From Siphonodentalium dalli (lineage: Eukaryota; Mollusca; Scaphopoda; Gadilida; Siphonodentaliidae), in assembly GCA_032622095.1 (NCBI GenBank), contig CP136061.1:217712373-217776372 (forward strand): DNA of 64,000 nt, read 5' to 3'. Position 1 is the stretch's first letter. Each line of letters starts with the position of its first letter. The notes under the pieces are model-generated. The model had not been told where the DNA came from. It did no database searches and saw nothing but the letters and a program-made list of their open reading frames with translations. Shown one piece after another: positions 57,701-64,000 of this stretch. A program made the translations under genes and the position numbers.

Positions 57701-60314
57701 GACAAATTTTGAATGGAGCATGGTGTCATTGGCAACGCGCGTAAAATATGTCACTGCGCTGGCAGGAGTCTCGTAATCGAGTCAACCATAATGTTGTTTT
57801 CTGTGGAAATGATTAACAGGAAGTTGTTTGGGTGCTGTTATAAGTAATCACATGGAACGTACCCAGAGATTTGATCACTGCAAAAAGGATATCTCATTTC
57901 AAAGCATGTAATATCGACATAAATTGTTTTTCGTGAAGTTTCTTTTAAACTTTTTGGTGCATTGAATTACAATGGCGATAATCATACCCTGTTTTGTTGA
58001 ATATTCATGGAATAGAGCATAAAAACAGTTTGTGAACTCGCCAGCATGCCTCTTGTTCACAGACTGATTTCATGCTCGAATCCCTAAATATCTCAACTCA
58101 ACAGAGTACGTTTATCTCCTATATATTAGATAACGATATTCAGAAAATAGTACAAGATGAAGAGATTTTCCCACGTGGTATGATTCTCCATGTGCATCAT
58201 TTCCATACCTGACAAGAATCTACGTAACTGAAAAATCATATGAAATCAATATTTAGCTACTCGTGACAGTCCCCAAATGGTTCACCTGGGTTGCAAGATT
58301 CTATATGAACCTAAACTGCCATTGACTTATTAAAGATTCAATCAGGGTTTCAACCCATTAATTTTATAGACACTGAGATTCCATGTGTTGAGGATAGTAG
58401 AATGAGTACTCAGCAAAGTTTCTGATTAGATCATGCCACGAATCTACACTCTAGTCGAGTAGAGATCATATTCCACCAGTACAAAACATGGGAACGTTTT
58501 GATGTTCTGATAGGCAACCTTATAACTTTTGAACAAACAAGGCAAGGAATATATTTCTTTGTTGATACCTGTTCCTCAATAATCTACTTCACAGTGAGGG
58601 ATGGTCCCAGCTCAAGTTTGCATGATTTTTTGTGAACTGGTGTCGCAATAAACATTGAATTAATTGCCCGGGAAAAATTCAATGATTGCAAGCAACGCAA
58701 AGCAAAATTGCTCACAAAGTCACTTAGATTGTGCACTTTCGAGTTGCAACATCCACCTACTGTGAAATATGTTATTACTAGTAAGGAACAAGTATAAACT
58801 AAGAAATATATTACCTGCACTGTTTTTTCAATGGTATGAACTTCCTTGTCACATCATAAAAAAGTTCCCAGGATTTGTTCTGGTGGAGTATGATCTCTAC
58901 CGGGGTAGGCTATAAAGTAGAGATACATGACATGGTCATAGTTTCTGATATACTCCATGAAATGTGTTCAATCATCAAGCCTGCAACATGAGGTTCCCAG
59001 ACGGTGAATTTAGTGATGCTATCCCGAACAGCGGGCTAGCATAACCAAATTCTCCCTCTGGGCGACCTCATTCTGCTTAGGCCTCATAATCTGGGAAGTA
59101 TCTATAATCTCAAGTTATCATTTGTTTAGTTACTTTTTCCCTTCTGGGAAGTTATCCCTTAATTTGCAGAAGATAACATGCATAATCAAGGTGACTAATG
59201 GGTGAACATCACCAACTTCAACTGGGGAACTTCAATCTGATTCTAGTTTTCCCATAGCAGTTGAGCCCTTAGCAGAATGAGGTTACCAGAGAGTGAGTTT
59301 GGTGACATCACTAAATTCACCCTCTGTGGACCTCATTCTGCAAATGGCAGTCACACAATTTACAGGCTTGGATCCACACACTTTATATACTGTGCTGTGC
59401 GAGATAGTGAAACAAAATTCACCCTCTGGAGACCTCATTCTACAAATGACGACACACTATTTGCAGGCTTGTCAATCATGTTTACTTCTTTTCAGACAAA
59501 AGAGTAATCCAGGCATTAAGAGACAGTTTCAACATCAGAAAGCTTGTCTATGTGTCCTGCAAACCAGTGGGGAATGTTACAATCAACTTCCTTGAGTAAG
59601 TTTCAAATGATAGCCAAATTTGAATTAGACAGTCACACATCGCCATTAACCCTTTCATGACTGGAGCAGCGCTGGTGCAGCATTAATGATCCTGTGCCAG
59701 TGCATTCTCTTATAAATGCGAGTCTCCCATAGGCAGCCTGGCATATATAAGAAAATGCACTGCCTTACAAGGTCATGGTATTATTAGGCCATTGCGTTCT
59801 CTTATAAATGCAAGGCTCCCTATGGGAAACTCGCATATATAAGAGAATGCATTAGCACAGGGTTTTCGCAAAATTTCAGGAAACTCCAGTCAATGGCAGC
59901 TGAATTGTAATTTGTTTGTAACCTCCGACGATATGTTCATATGTAAGTTGTTTCAGGGGGGGTAAGGCTTGTACATAATAATGACTATAAGACTTCAAAT
60001 TTTTTTTGTCAACTACAGAACCTGTAAAATTGGTTGAGCAGACAGAATGTTTATGAAGAGCCTTCACCAGTTTGATGTTCACAAAACTAATCAGCAGCAG
60101 CCATATTTCATGTTTCAAGAATGCGTTGCATAGATTCATCTAGATTGTTATATCGTACTACAACACTATTTGATTCTGCTTTCTTTTCAGCTTGATGCAC
60201 CCAGAGTCAGATGACCATCCAGGCAGGCCCTTCTCAGCAATCAGGTCAATCGCGGTTGATATGTTTCCACACACAAAACATTGTGAGCTAGTTGTTCTGT
60301 TTGAAAGGAGATGA
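33640..60314 (+). CDS. TRMT2B: TRMT2B-like tRNA/rRNA (uracil-5)-methyltransferase, 12 coding exons (spliced)
   Basis: The spliced CDS is 1389 nt (462 residues; human TRMT2B has 504). The family transfers methyl from S-adenosylmethionine to C5 of uridine (U54 in tRNA; TRMT2B also acts on mitochondrial 12S rRNA). Seen: an N-terminus MLSRAMKF rich in Arg with few acids, fitting a mitochondrial presequence; [13 protein letters not shown] at 48-60, matching the LADVVTPLW region; FFQLN at 278-282; SAM motif VLDVCCGTG at 305-313; acidic Glu330; NPGRSG at 382-387; nucleophile Cys410 in VYVSCKP; general-base-type Glu454 in HCELVVLF. Asn382 where TrmA and TRMT2A have Asp (DPPR) matches human TRMT2B and argues for 2B over 2A. 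There is no RRM domain, again unlike 2A. The start is the first in-frame ATG after a stop at 33625. All exon phases join without a frameshift. Transcript support is lacking, and a 5' non-coding exon is possible. Confidence 0.9.
34871..35058. mobile_element. piggyBac-like MITE, right end lost
   Basis: Starts after TTAA at 34867-34870; one full core and half of the second, then other sequence. In TRMT2B intron 1. Confidence 0.7.
35189..35406. mobile_element. mariner-like MITE in TRMT2B intron 1
   Basis: CAGTAATGCCCTAAATAATC left end, complementary right end ACACTACTG, TA on both sides (35187-35188, 35407-35408). Confidence 0.85.
35722..35776 (+). CDS. TRMT2B: TRMT2B exon 2 (residues 47-65)
   Basis: Acceptor TTTTGTTTTCAG, donor GTAAAT. 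Encodes [18 protein letters not shown], the counterpart of the conserved LADVVTPLW..Y..QL block before the TRAM-like part of Trm2 proteins. Confidence 0.88.
36900..37200. repeat. Imperfect duplication, about 170 bp apart
   Basis: CATTTTGG(T/C)GGA followed by TTATTGCCATTTTTCGACAT occurs at about 36918 and 37079. Confidence 0.7.
37328..37719. mobile_element. piggyBac-like MITE, CCCTTTACCCAACA family, in TRMT2B intron 2
   Basis: Same structure as 55291-55666 with TTAA at 37720-37723. The left flank is CTAT, so that site changed or the insertion joined imprecisely. Confidence 0.88.
38075..38300. mobile_element. Rearranged mariner-like MITE in TRMT2B intron 2
   Basis: CAGTAATGCCCTAAATAATC left end. 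The central arm is duplicated in direct orientation and the right half is truncated. It ends about 58 bases before exon 3. Confidence 0.75.
38359..38502 (+). CDS. TRMT2B: TRMT2B exon 3 (residues 66-113)
   Basis: Acceptor GTTCTTTTCAG, donor GTAAGT, phase 0 at both ends. Ends in CELDEVRPC, equivalent to CPLEGVRPS of TRMT2A. Confidence 0.88.
38783..38891. repeat. Palindromic repeat in TRMT2B intron 3
   Basis: Arms built on GCATTCC..GTATGGATGC..AGTTGG. The same GTATGGATGC / GCATCCATAC arms recur at 41813-41892. Confidence 0.65.
39116..39212 (+). CDS. TRMT2B: TRMT2B exon 4 (residues 114-146)
   Basis: Acceptor CCTGTTTAAG, donor GTGAGT. Encodes [11 protein letters not shown], matching YRNKSTFSVNRG of human TRMT2B but two residues shorter and with Thr for Tyr. 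The acceptor is less certain than the others. Confidence 0.82.
39246..40232. mobile_element. AGCTCAACTT element with tandem CATGGCC/CATCTTGG units (intron 4)
   Basis: Left end TTAGCTCAACTTTTGTCAAG, right end AAGTTGAGCTACAGTGTCAT. Between them are about five units of roughly 160 bases, each with CAGCCATCTTGGA and CTTTGCATGACTAAA words. No ORF. Confidence 0.75.
40464..40683. mobile_element. piggyBac-like MITE (TTCAGATAATAAG core) in TRMT2B intron 4
   Basis: TTAA at 40460-40463 and 40684-40687; ends CCATTCTGTACTAAATGG and TTAGTACGAAAAGAG. Confidence 0.8.
41681..41751 (+). CDS. TRMT2B: TRMT2B exon 5 (residues 146-169)
   Basis: Acceptor CTTTGTTTCAG, donor GTAAGG. Encodes [19 protein letters not shown], aligned with the NVVCVQSNHLKNIPEKH segment of the human protein. 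Confidence 0.88.
41813..41892. repeat. Palindromic repeat 62 bases past exon 5
   Basis: GTATGGATGCCAGTTGG and CCAACTTGCATCCATAC arms. Confidence 0.65.
42079..42204. repeat. Palindromic repeat in TRMT2B intron 5
   Basis: Ends CAATGCATCTGTCGG and CCGACAGATGCATCG; the middle holds TTCGCGAAGCGAA. Confidence 0.65.
43200..43343 (+). CDS. TRMT2B: TRMT2B exon 6 (residues 170-217)
   Basis: Acceptor ATCTGTAG, donor GTATAT, phase 0. Encodes [20 protein letters not shown], the counterpart of WRELTVRTNSQGHTMAIITF. Confidence 0.9.
43500..43709. mobile_element. piggyBac-like MITE in TRMT2B intron 6
   Basis: CCCTTTCTTTACTAAACAC left end after ATAA, GTAAAGAAAGGG right end before TTAA (43710-43713). A second partial copy lies at about 43385-43487. 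Confidence 0.75.
43870..44050. repeat. 41-bp tandem repeat
   Basis: Units of about 41 bases (GACTCGAGTGCTTATATCGA first half, then a half ending AAGCACTCGCTTAG), each internally palindromic. Three to four units, the last ones shortened. Confidence 0.8.
44110..46630. other. TRMT2B intron 6 interior, no exon recognised
   Basis: AT-rich; a cluster of TATAGGAAA words near 44500-44590. No conserved coding block found. Confidence 0.45.
46635..47055. repeat. Palindrome-rich repeat with AAGGCTTCGAAGCCTT words
   Basis: Several nested inverted repeats, one with GGGCCGACTTATTTAAATGA arms. Shares GATTCGAGTGCTTAT-type words with the 43.8-44.1 kb array. GGTAACCCTTACCGA at about 43820 and TCGGTAAGGGAACC at about 47040 could be the two ends of one larger element. 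Confidence 0.55.
48417..48511 (+). CDS. TRMT2B: TRMT2B exon 7 (residues 218-249)
   Basis: Acceptor TTCATTGTAG, donor GTGAGT. Encodes [20 protein letters not shown], matching FFIRGPGAACGLTSLYF of the family. Confidence 0.9.
49440..50763. mobile_element. AGCTCAACTT element, left-truncated (intron 7)
   Basis: About eight tandem units of 150-170 bases, each with ACATGGC(C/T)GCC, CATCTTGGATTT and ATGTAGATGGGAA words, ending TTGAGCTACATTTCATT. It stops 23 bases before exon 8. Confidence 0.75.
50787..50977 (+). CDS. TRMT2B: TRMT2B exon 8 (residues 249-313), SAM motif
   Basis: Acceptor ACTCCTGACAG, donor GTAGGT. Carries [13 protein letters not shown] and the SAM-binding loop VLDVCCGTG. This is the longest coding exon. 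Confidence 0.95.
51571..52702. mobile_element. hAT-like element with CAGGCCTCAGC ends, 1.13 kb (intron 8)
   Basis: Ends CAGGCCTCAGC and GCTGAGGCCTG with the exact 8-bp duplication CCGTAAAT at 51563-51570 and 52703-52710. GGGAGACT repeats lie inside the left end and GGCGAC/GTCGCC repeats inside the right end. No transposase ORF. Confidence 0.88.
53661..53762 (+). CDS. TRMT2B: TRMT2B exon 9 (residues 313-347)
   Basis: Acceptor TTTTCCATAG, donor GTAAGT. Encodes [19 protein letters not shown] then [10 protein letters not shown], with the SAM-ribose-binding type Glu330. Confidence 0.95.
53791..54052. mobile_element. piggyBac-like MITE, reference copy (intron 9)
   Basis: CCCTTTCTTTACTAAATGG left end, AGTAAAGAAAGTG right end, TTAA at 53787-53790 and 54053-54056. 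Carries the TTCAGATGATAAGTTCAAC hairpin. Starts 24 bases past the exon 9 donor. Confidence 0.88.
55072..55197 (+). CDS. TRMT2B: TRMT2B exon 10 (residues 347-389)
   Basis: Acceptor ATTTTCTCCAG, donor GTAAGT. Encodes [12 protein letters not shown] and the NPGRSG motif with Asn in place of the Asp used by TrmA and TRMT2A. Confidence 0.95.
55291..55666. mobile_element. piggyBac-like MITE, CCCTTTACCCAACA family, best-bounded copy (intron 10)
   Basis: TTAA at 55287-55290 and 55667-55670. Ends CCCTTTACCCAACA and TTGGGTAAAGGG. Two palindromic cores (55440-55507, 55573-55641) in opposite orientation around an AT-rich spacer. Confidence 0.92.
55781..56637. mobile_element. AGCTCAACTT element (intron 10)
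   Basis: Left end TTAGCTCAACTTACTTTTGT, then GTGTGCG microsatellite-like words and about four tandem units with CATGGCCGC and CATCTTG, right end AGTTGAGCTACAGTGTCATT. Confidence 0.8.
56850..57370. repeat. Inverted fragment of the AGCTCAACTT element
   Basis: Units in reverse orientation (GCAAGATGGCTGCCAGCAG at about 57186; TAGCTCCCATCT words). Confidence 0.6.
57606..58020. repeat. Dispersed repeat, copy 1
   Basis: CCCAAATTG(T/C)AATTCAAGTT followed by colinear similarity to 61403-61830 for about 400 bases. Confidence 0.75.
58434..58935. mobile_element. Diverged copy of the 9.3-10 kb palindromic element (intron 10)
   Basis: Outer arms GATCATGCCACGAATCTAC and GTAGAGATACATGACATGG; inner words TTCTTTGTTGATACCTGTTC and GGTCCCAGCTC match the 9430-9500 arm. 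Confidence 0.65.
58976..59471. mobile_element. CAAGCC-type hAT-like element abutting exon 11
   Basis: Ends CAAGCCTGCAA and TTGCAGGCTTG with the 8-bp duplication TCAATCAT at 58968-58975 and 59472-59479. The inside holds GAGGTTCCCAGACGG-type arms of the MITE family plus about 150 bases of loop related to 19797-19880. Confidence 0.9.
59496..59595 (+). CDS. TRMT2B: TRMT2B exon 11 (residues 389-422), catalytic Cys
   Basis: Acceptor CTTCTTTTCAG, donor GTAAGT. Encodes [16 protein letters not shown] then VYVSCKPVG with nucleophile Cys410. The intron just upstream is filled by a hAT-like insertion ending 16 bases before the exon (duplication included). Confidence 0.95.
59650..59896. mobile_element. 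piggyBac-like MITE, double-core form (intron 11)
   Basis: CCCTTTCATGACTGGAGC left end after TTAA (59646-59649); two palindromic cores; right end CTCCAGTCAATGG decayed. Starts 54 bases past exon 11. Confidence 0.75.
60191..60314 (+). CDS. TRMT2B: TRMT2B exon 12 (residues 422-462) and stop
   Basis: Acceptor TTCTTTTCAG. Encodes [20 protein letters not shown] and stop TGA at 60312. Glu454 of HCE is the conserved acidic residue of the family. Confidence 0.95.
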
Positions 60315-60318
60315 CAAA

Positions 60319-60324
60319 AATAAA
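60319..60324 (+). terminator. Candidate poly(A) signal of TRMT2B
   Basis: AATAAA begins only five bases past the stop codon. If used, the 3' UTR is about 15-35 bases, which is unusually short; a later site is possible. Confidence 0.4.
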
Positions 60325-60339
60325 TTTTATTCTAAATAC

Positions 60340-60980
60340 ATTGTTCGTTGATATGGAGATCCAATATTCCAGTAAGGAATATGAAGTGGATTTGGGAGTT
60401 TCAAACAGAAAGTTCAGTATTGGGTTCTAAATATATTGCAACATCTGTTAATGCAATTTTGGTGATAGAGCAGCATGGGGGAACAGCTACATGCATAGCG
60501 CGGGTTTCGTTCACCCATTTTCACCAGAGTTATGGCCCTTTTTTGACTTAGAAAATTCAATTTTGTCCGTCCGTACAAACATTTTGCATTATTGTTCAGC
60601 AACCGCTGGGCAGATTTAGCTGATATTATTTGGTATGGTGATAGAGCAGCATGGGGGAACAGCTACATGCATAGCGCGGGTTTTGTCCACCCATTTTCAC
60701 CAAGAGTTATGGCCCTTTTTTTACTTAGAAAATTCAATTTTTCTCTTGTTTTTTTGGGGTTTCCAGATGATAGCGTGAGCTTTGGTGGTACGATTGCAAA
60801 TCCCGTATTTGTGTGGATCAGTTATATGAAAATACATGTCAAGTGCGAATTTGGGTATGATCTGATGAATTTTGCCAGAGTTATGGCCCTTTTTTCAACT
60901 TAGAAAATTTGAATTTTCGCTTGTTTTTGGGTTTCCGGATCACTTGTTTTTGGGTTTCCGGAATTTCTAGAAGTGATGAT
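60340..60980. repeat. Dispersed GGATGATA/AGAGTTATGG repeat with internal duplication
   Basis: A block starting GGTGATAGAGCAGCATGGGG appears at about 60461 and 60639 (period about 178 bases) with few differences. Confidence 0.7.
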
Positions 60981-61402
60981 TGTACGAACTTCTTTTGGAA
61001 TGGTCATATAGACCTCCTTGGATATCCGCAGTTTCGTCCATGCTTAATCCGAATTGTTATGGTCGGGGGCAAATGCCACGCGACAGCGTACCTCTTGTTA
61101 ACAATAGTTTCAATGTGGCCATGGGATTTGACCATAAGAAAACATTCAGCAGTTGAATTTTTATCGTGGTCAAAACCCATTAGCATGTTCGAATCTATCA
61201 TACATTACTTGAGGTCAGATTGTGTATATCATTACATCACTTATTATTTTATCAACTTCATTGGAATCCATGGAGTGGCTCATCTCTCAATTCACACATT
61301 AGCAATACAAGTTAGCCCAATAACAAATTTCCCCATGTCACAGTGCCAACAGCCAAATTAGAGTCCTGTGAATATTCGATTTTGATTTTGTAAATCTTAA
61401 TT

Positions 61403-61830
61403 CAAATATCCCAAATTGCAATTCAAGTTGAATATTTGTCACTGAAACAGGCATTCTGATTGACCAAGAGCTGCTAACTTAGTTTTTGATTCACCAGTAT
61501 CAGTCGATGAAGTGTGCATAAATTTTGAATGGAGCATGGTATCATTGACAACGCATGTAAAATACTTCACTGCTGCCAGGAGTCAGGTAATCGAGTCAAC
61601 CAGAACGTTGTTTTCTATATATAGATACAGGCTAACAGGAAGTTGTTCTGGTGCTGTACTGAATAACCACATGGAACATATCTATTGATTTGATCACCAA
61701 ACAAAAGGATATCTCACTTATGTCGATAAAAAGTTCTTTTCTTGCAGTTGATGCAGTTGATTTGTTGATGTATTGAATTACATGGAGATAAACATACTGT
61801 TTCGTTGGATATTCGCAAACAGCCTGGCCA
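61403..61830. repeat. Dispersed repeat, copy 2
   Basis: Direct-orientation partner of 57606-58020; roughly 80 percent similar by eye. The two copies bracket the last exons of TRMT2B. Confidence 0.75.
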
Positions 61831-61839
61831 ACATTATAT

Positions 61840-62830
61840 ATATGCCATGGCGAACTGGAATAAGTATAATTCATGAACCTGTGAACTTAGTGATCAAGTC
61901 ATAACAACGTGCTCCACCTACAGCTGATGCTAGCGCTGATTTATTGTCATCTGATTGGGAAGTTATGACACTCATGCAGAATACATTTACTCTGCAATAC
62001 ACAGAAAACATGATAGCCATGTCCCATTCCCCAATTTTCTTACTACTTGATCTAAATATAAAGTTGTTTGGTGTTCCGTGGCATAGAAGAGTTTTCTGGG
62101 TGTGTTATTTCTCCATTCAGCAAATCTCATCGTAAGGTCAACATGCTGGGAGTTCAGAATGATTATTTCCCTTCCCATGACCAAAAAATTGAACTTTCCT
62201 CTTGAAAACATTCTATTTGATATTCGATTTGTGTATAATAATGTGTATTCTGTTCGAACGGATCCCAAATGTTTGCAGGACTCTAAAATGGCCAAATGTG
62301 ACATTTGATAATCAGTTTACAACTCTACATCTTGGAGCTTCATAGTTCATAGGAAGATGACAGCAAAAATTACACAAAGAACAAAAAACACATAGTATAA
62401 CTTTAATATATGATCATGAACATTTCACCAAATGGTACCAGTAAGTACAAATACATGAACCTGGGCATGACCAACATTAAAGCACCAGATGAGACTAATT
62501 AGATTTCATCTTGATCTGAACATTTGAATCCAACTAGCTGTCCAATATGACAGATGACTGACATAACTATGGAGACCAATAGATCACAGTTCTCTTGGAT
62601 TAAAACCAGTATCACATTATGCTCCTTTCAGTAATTGTTCCTGATTATGTGACATCAGCTTCCTTCAGAGTACAATTGTTTCCAAAGTTTTTCATCCATT
62701 TCCCTGGTTTTCATCTGGCCAAGCTTCTCTCCAATCAAATAATATCCTAGAATGGAAAAGATGTTCCATGGTCACATTGAAGGTAATAGCAAATAGATCT
62801 CTTCACACAGCAAACTTCACATTGATGTGC
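61840..62830. other. No gene recognised
   Basis: AT-rich sequence past TRMT2B; overlapping opposite-strand ORFs at 61944-62308 look random. Confidence 0.45.
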
Positions 62831-62831
62831 T

Positions 62832-63540
62832 GGGGGCCTCAGTGGCTCAGTCAGTTAGGGGTACAACTTTAAGCCGTCTCACCATCCAGTGCTGGCGATG
62901 AGGGTTCAAATCCACATGTTTCCATCATGGAATTTGTAACTCGAAATCGTTGTCTGGTGGAGTTGTATAATATGAGATCAATTAATCAAACCAAAACAAG
63001 AGATTGCACTGGCGGTGCTGGCATACCCCCAAGGTGGCAAATTTGAAGTGAAAAAGTATGGGTGATATATCTGCTTGACAGGAAAAAAACCTGAACATTT
63101 TCATATAAAGAAAGATAAATAACTGTAGAATGAAAAGCATGAACAAAACGGTTGAACACTCAATAGTGAACACCCATATCAAATTTCATTGATGTATGGA
63201 CACAAAAACCAACAGTTCCACATCTACAAAGATGAATAACTCTAGAACGAAAAAAAAAATGATTGAACACTCAATAAAACGATTGAACACTCAAACAGTG
63301 GTGGAGATTCTGCTTGGATGGAAAAAAACCCCAACATTTCCATATCTGAAGAAAAAAACGATTGAACACGCCGTTGAATGCCCTCACAGTAGTGAACATC
63401 CATACCAAATTTCATTCAGATCCGACAACTGGTGTTTGAGATATCGGACCGGACGGACAGAAACACGGAGGGATAGATGGACAGATGGACAAGGTCAATC
63501 CAGTATACCCCGATTCTCTTTGAGAGAGGGGGGTATAACC
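62832..63540 (+). mobile_element. tRNA-derived SINE-like element
   Basis: The 5' head has an RNA polymerase III A box (TGGCTCAGTCAG, 62843-62854) and B box (GGTTCAAATCC, 62903-62913) 48 bases apart. The body continues to a GGTATAACC end near 63539 after GGACGGACAG words. No CCA-type acceptor stem pairing was found, so it is not a functional tRNA gene. The body carries repeated GATTGAACACTCAATA words. Confidence 0.65.
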
Positions 63541-63559
63541 AGGAGGTGAAACATTATTG

Positions 63560-64000
63560 GCAAATCAGATAATGACATACTGAGATAGATACAAGGCGAT
63601 AAATGGGCCAATTGGTCAGTTGATTAGATCATGTCAAGTTATGCATGAATGGAGCTTTACCAATCAAAAACGACCTACTGACAAATTTAGAAAATAGTCC
63701 TATTGGCAAGTAACTGTTCTGCAGTTGTAATGTGGGGAATTGCCTGTAAACTGAGTACCTATCTGAGGCTATAGAATATGTTTGCATTAATTGCATTTGC
63801 CTCGACTACTGTTGCATGTAATTATATATCTGCTGGCCATGGAGTCATGTGAAGCTTATTAAAACTAATTTACTGTTAGACCAAGTCTTCTCGGTCCACA
63901 ACAGCTTGGGATATCGGTTGTGTTGATACTGTTTTGGACCGAGTCACATCCCGTTACAGTTCTATAACAGACTTATCTTGCTTGTATTTTAGGATTAGGT
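63560..64000. other. No gene; possible splice acceptor at the window edge
   Basis: A TTGCTTGTATTTTAG run ends at 63992 with only eight bases beyond. A GGTCCA / TGGACC inverted pair lies at 63893-63943. Too short to judge. Confidence 0.25.

Noticed and set aside
62832-62915. A tRNA gene
   Set aside because: Has A and B boxes but no convincing cloverleaf or acceptor stem; fits a SINE head.

Overview
The window is animal nuclear DNA, AT-rich, with split genes and very many transposon-derived repeats. Introns have GT/AG boundaries, there are no bacterial operons or ribosome binding sites, and the genes are metazoan families. The dispersed repeats (a tRNA-headed SINE, AGCTCAACTT elements, 'pressure-wave' style intron repeats) resemble those of lophotrochozoans, most likely a mollusc. 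That taxonomic call is inference and was not tested by a search. Three genes can be supported. (1) LSM10, the U7 snRNP Sm-like protein, is a single-exon gene on the minus strand at 7601-8083, with two inverted E2F-like sites about 100 bp upstream. (2) A single-coding-exon C2H2 zinc-finger gene of 855 residues lies on the plus strand at 20982-23549. It has 17 fingers and an in-frame 36-bp (12-residue) minisatellite in the linker. (3) TRMT2B, a mitochondrial m5U RNA methyltransferase of the TrmA/RumA/Trm2 family, is on the plus strand at 33640-60314. I reconstructed 12 coding exons by eye; all phases agree and give 462 residues. Nothing shows that the three genes work together beyond all acting on nucleic acids. 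Most of the rest is non-autonomous transposons, and many can be bounded exactly by target-site duplications (TSDs). Four groups stand out. hAT-like elements have 8-bp TSDs: a palindromic MITE family with CAAGCC ends, a CAGGGAC element, a CAGGCCTCAGC element and a 6.07-kb TAGTGATG element at 10051-16124. piggyBac-like elements have TTAA sites and CCC ends, in at least two families. mariner-like MITEs have TA sites and CAGTAATGCCC ends. AGCTCAACTT elements are filled with tandem units carrying CAAGATGGC motifs. Region by region: 1-7200 is repeats with a triple-nested hAT/hAT/piggyBac-like insertion. 7200-8230 holds LSM10 and a small convergent ORF. 8700-16350 is a palindromic element split by the 6-kb hAT element, which itself holds an inverted repeat of about 5 kb. 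16600-20820 is nested MITEs and a non-LTR retrotransposon tail. 20915-23800 is the zinc-finger gene. 23900-33600 is intergenic MITEs. 33640-60314 is TRMT2B with introns packed with transposons, several within 16-60 bp of exon boundaries. 60400-64000 is repeats including a SINE. I found no autonomous transposase ORF, no CRISPR array, no rRNA and no functional tRNA gene.
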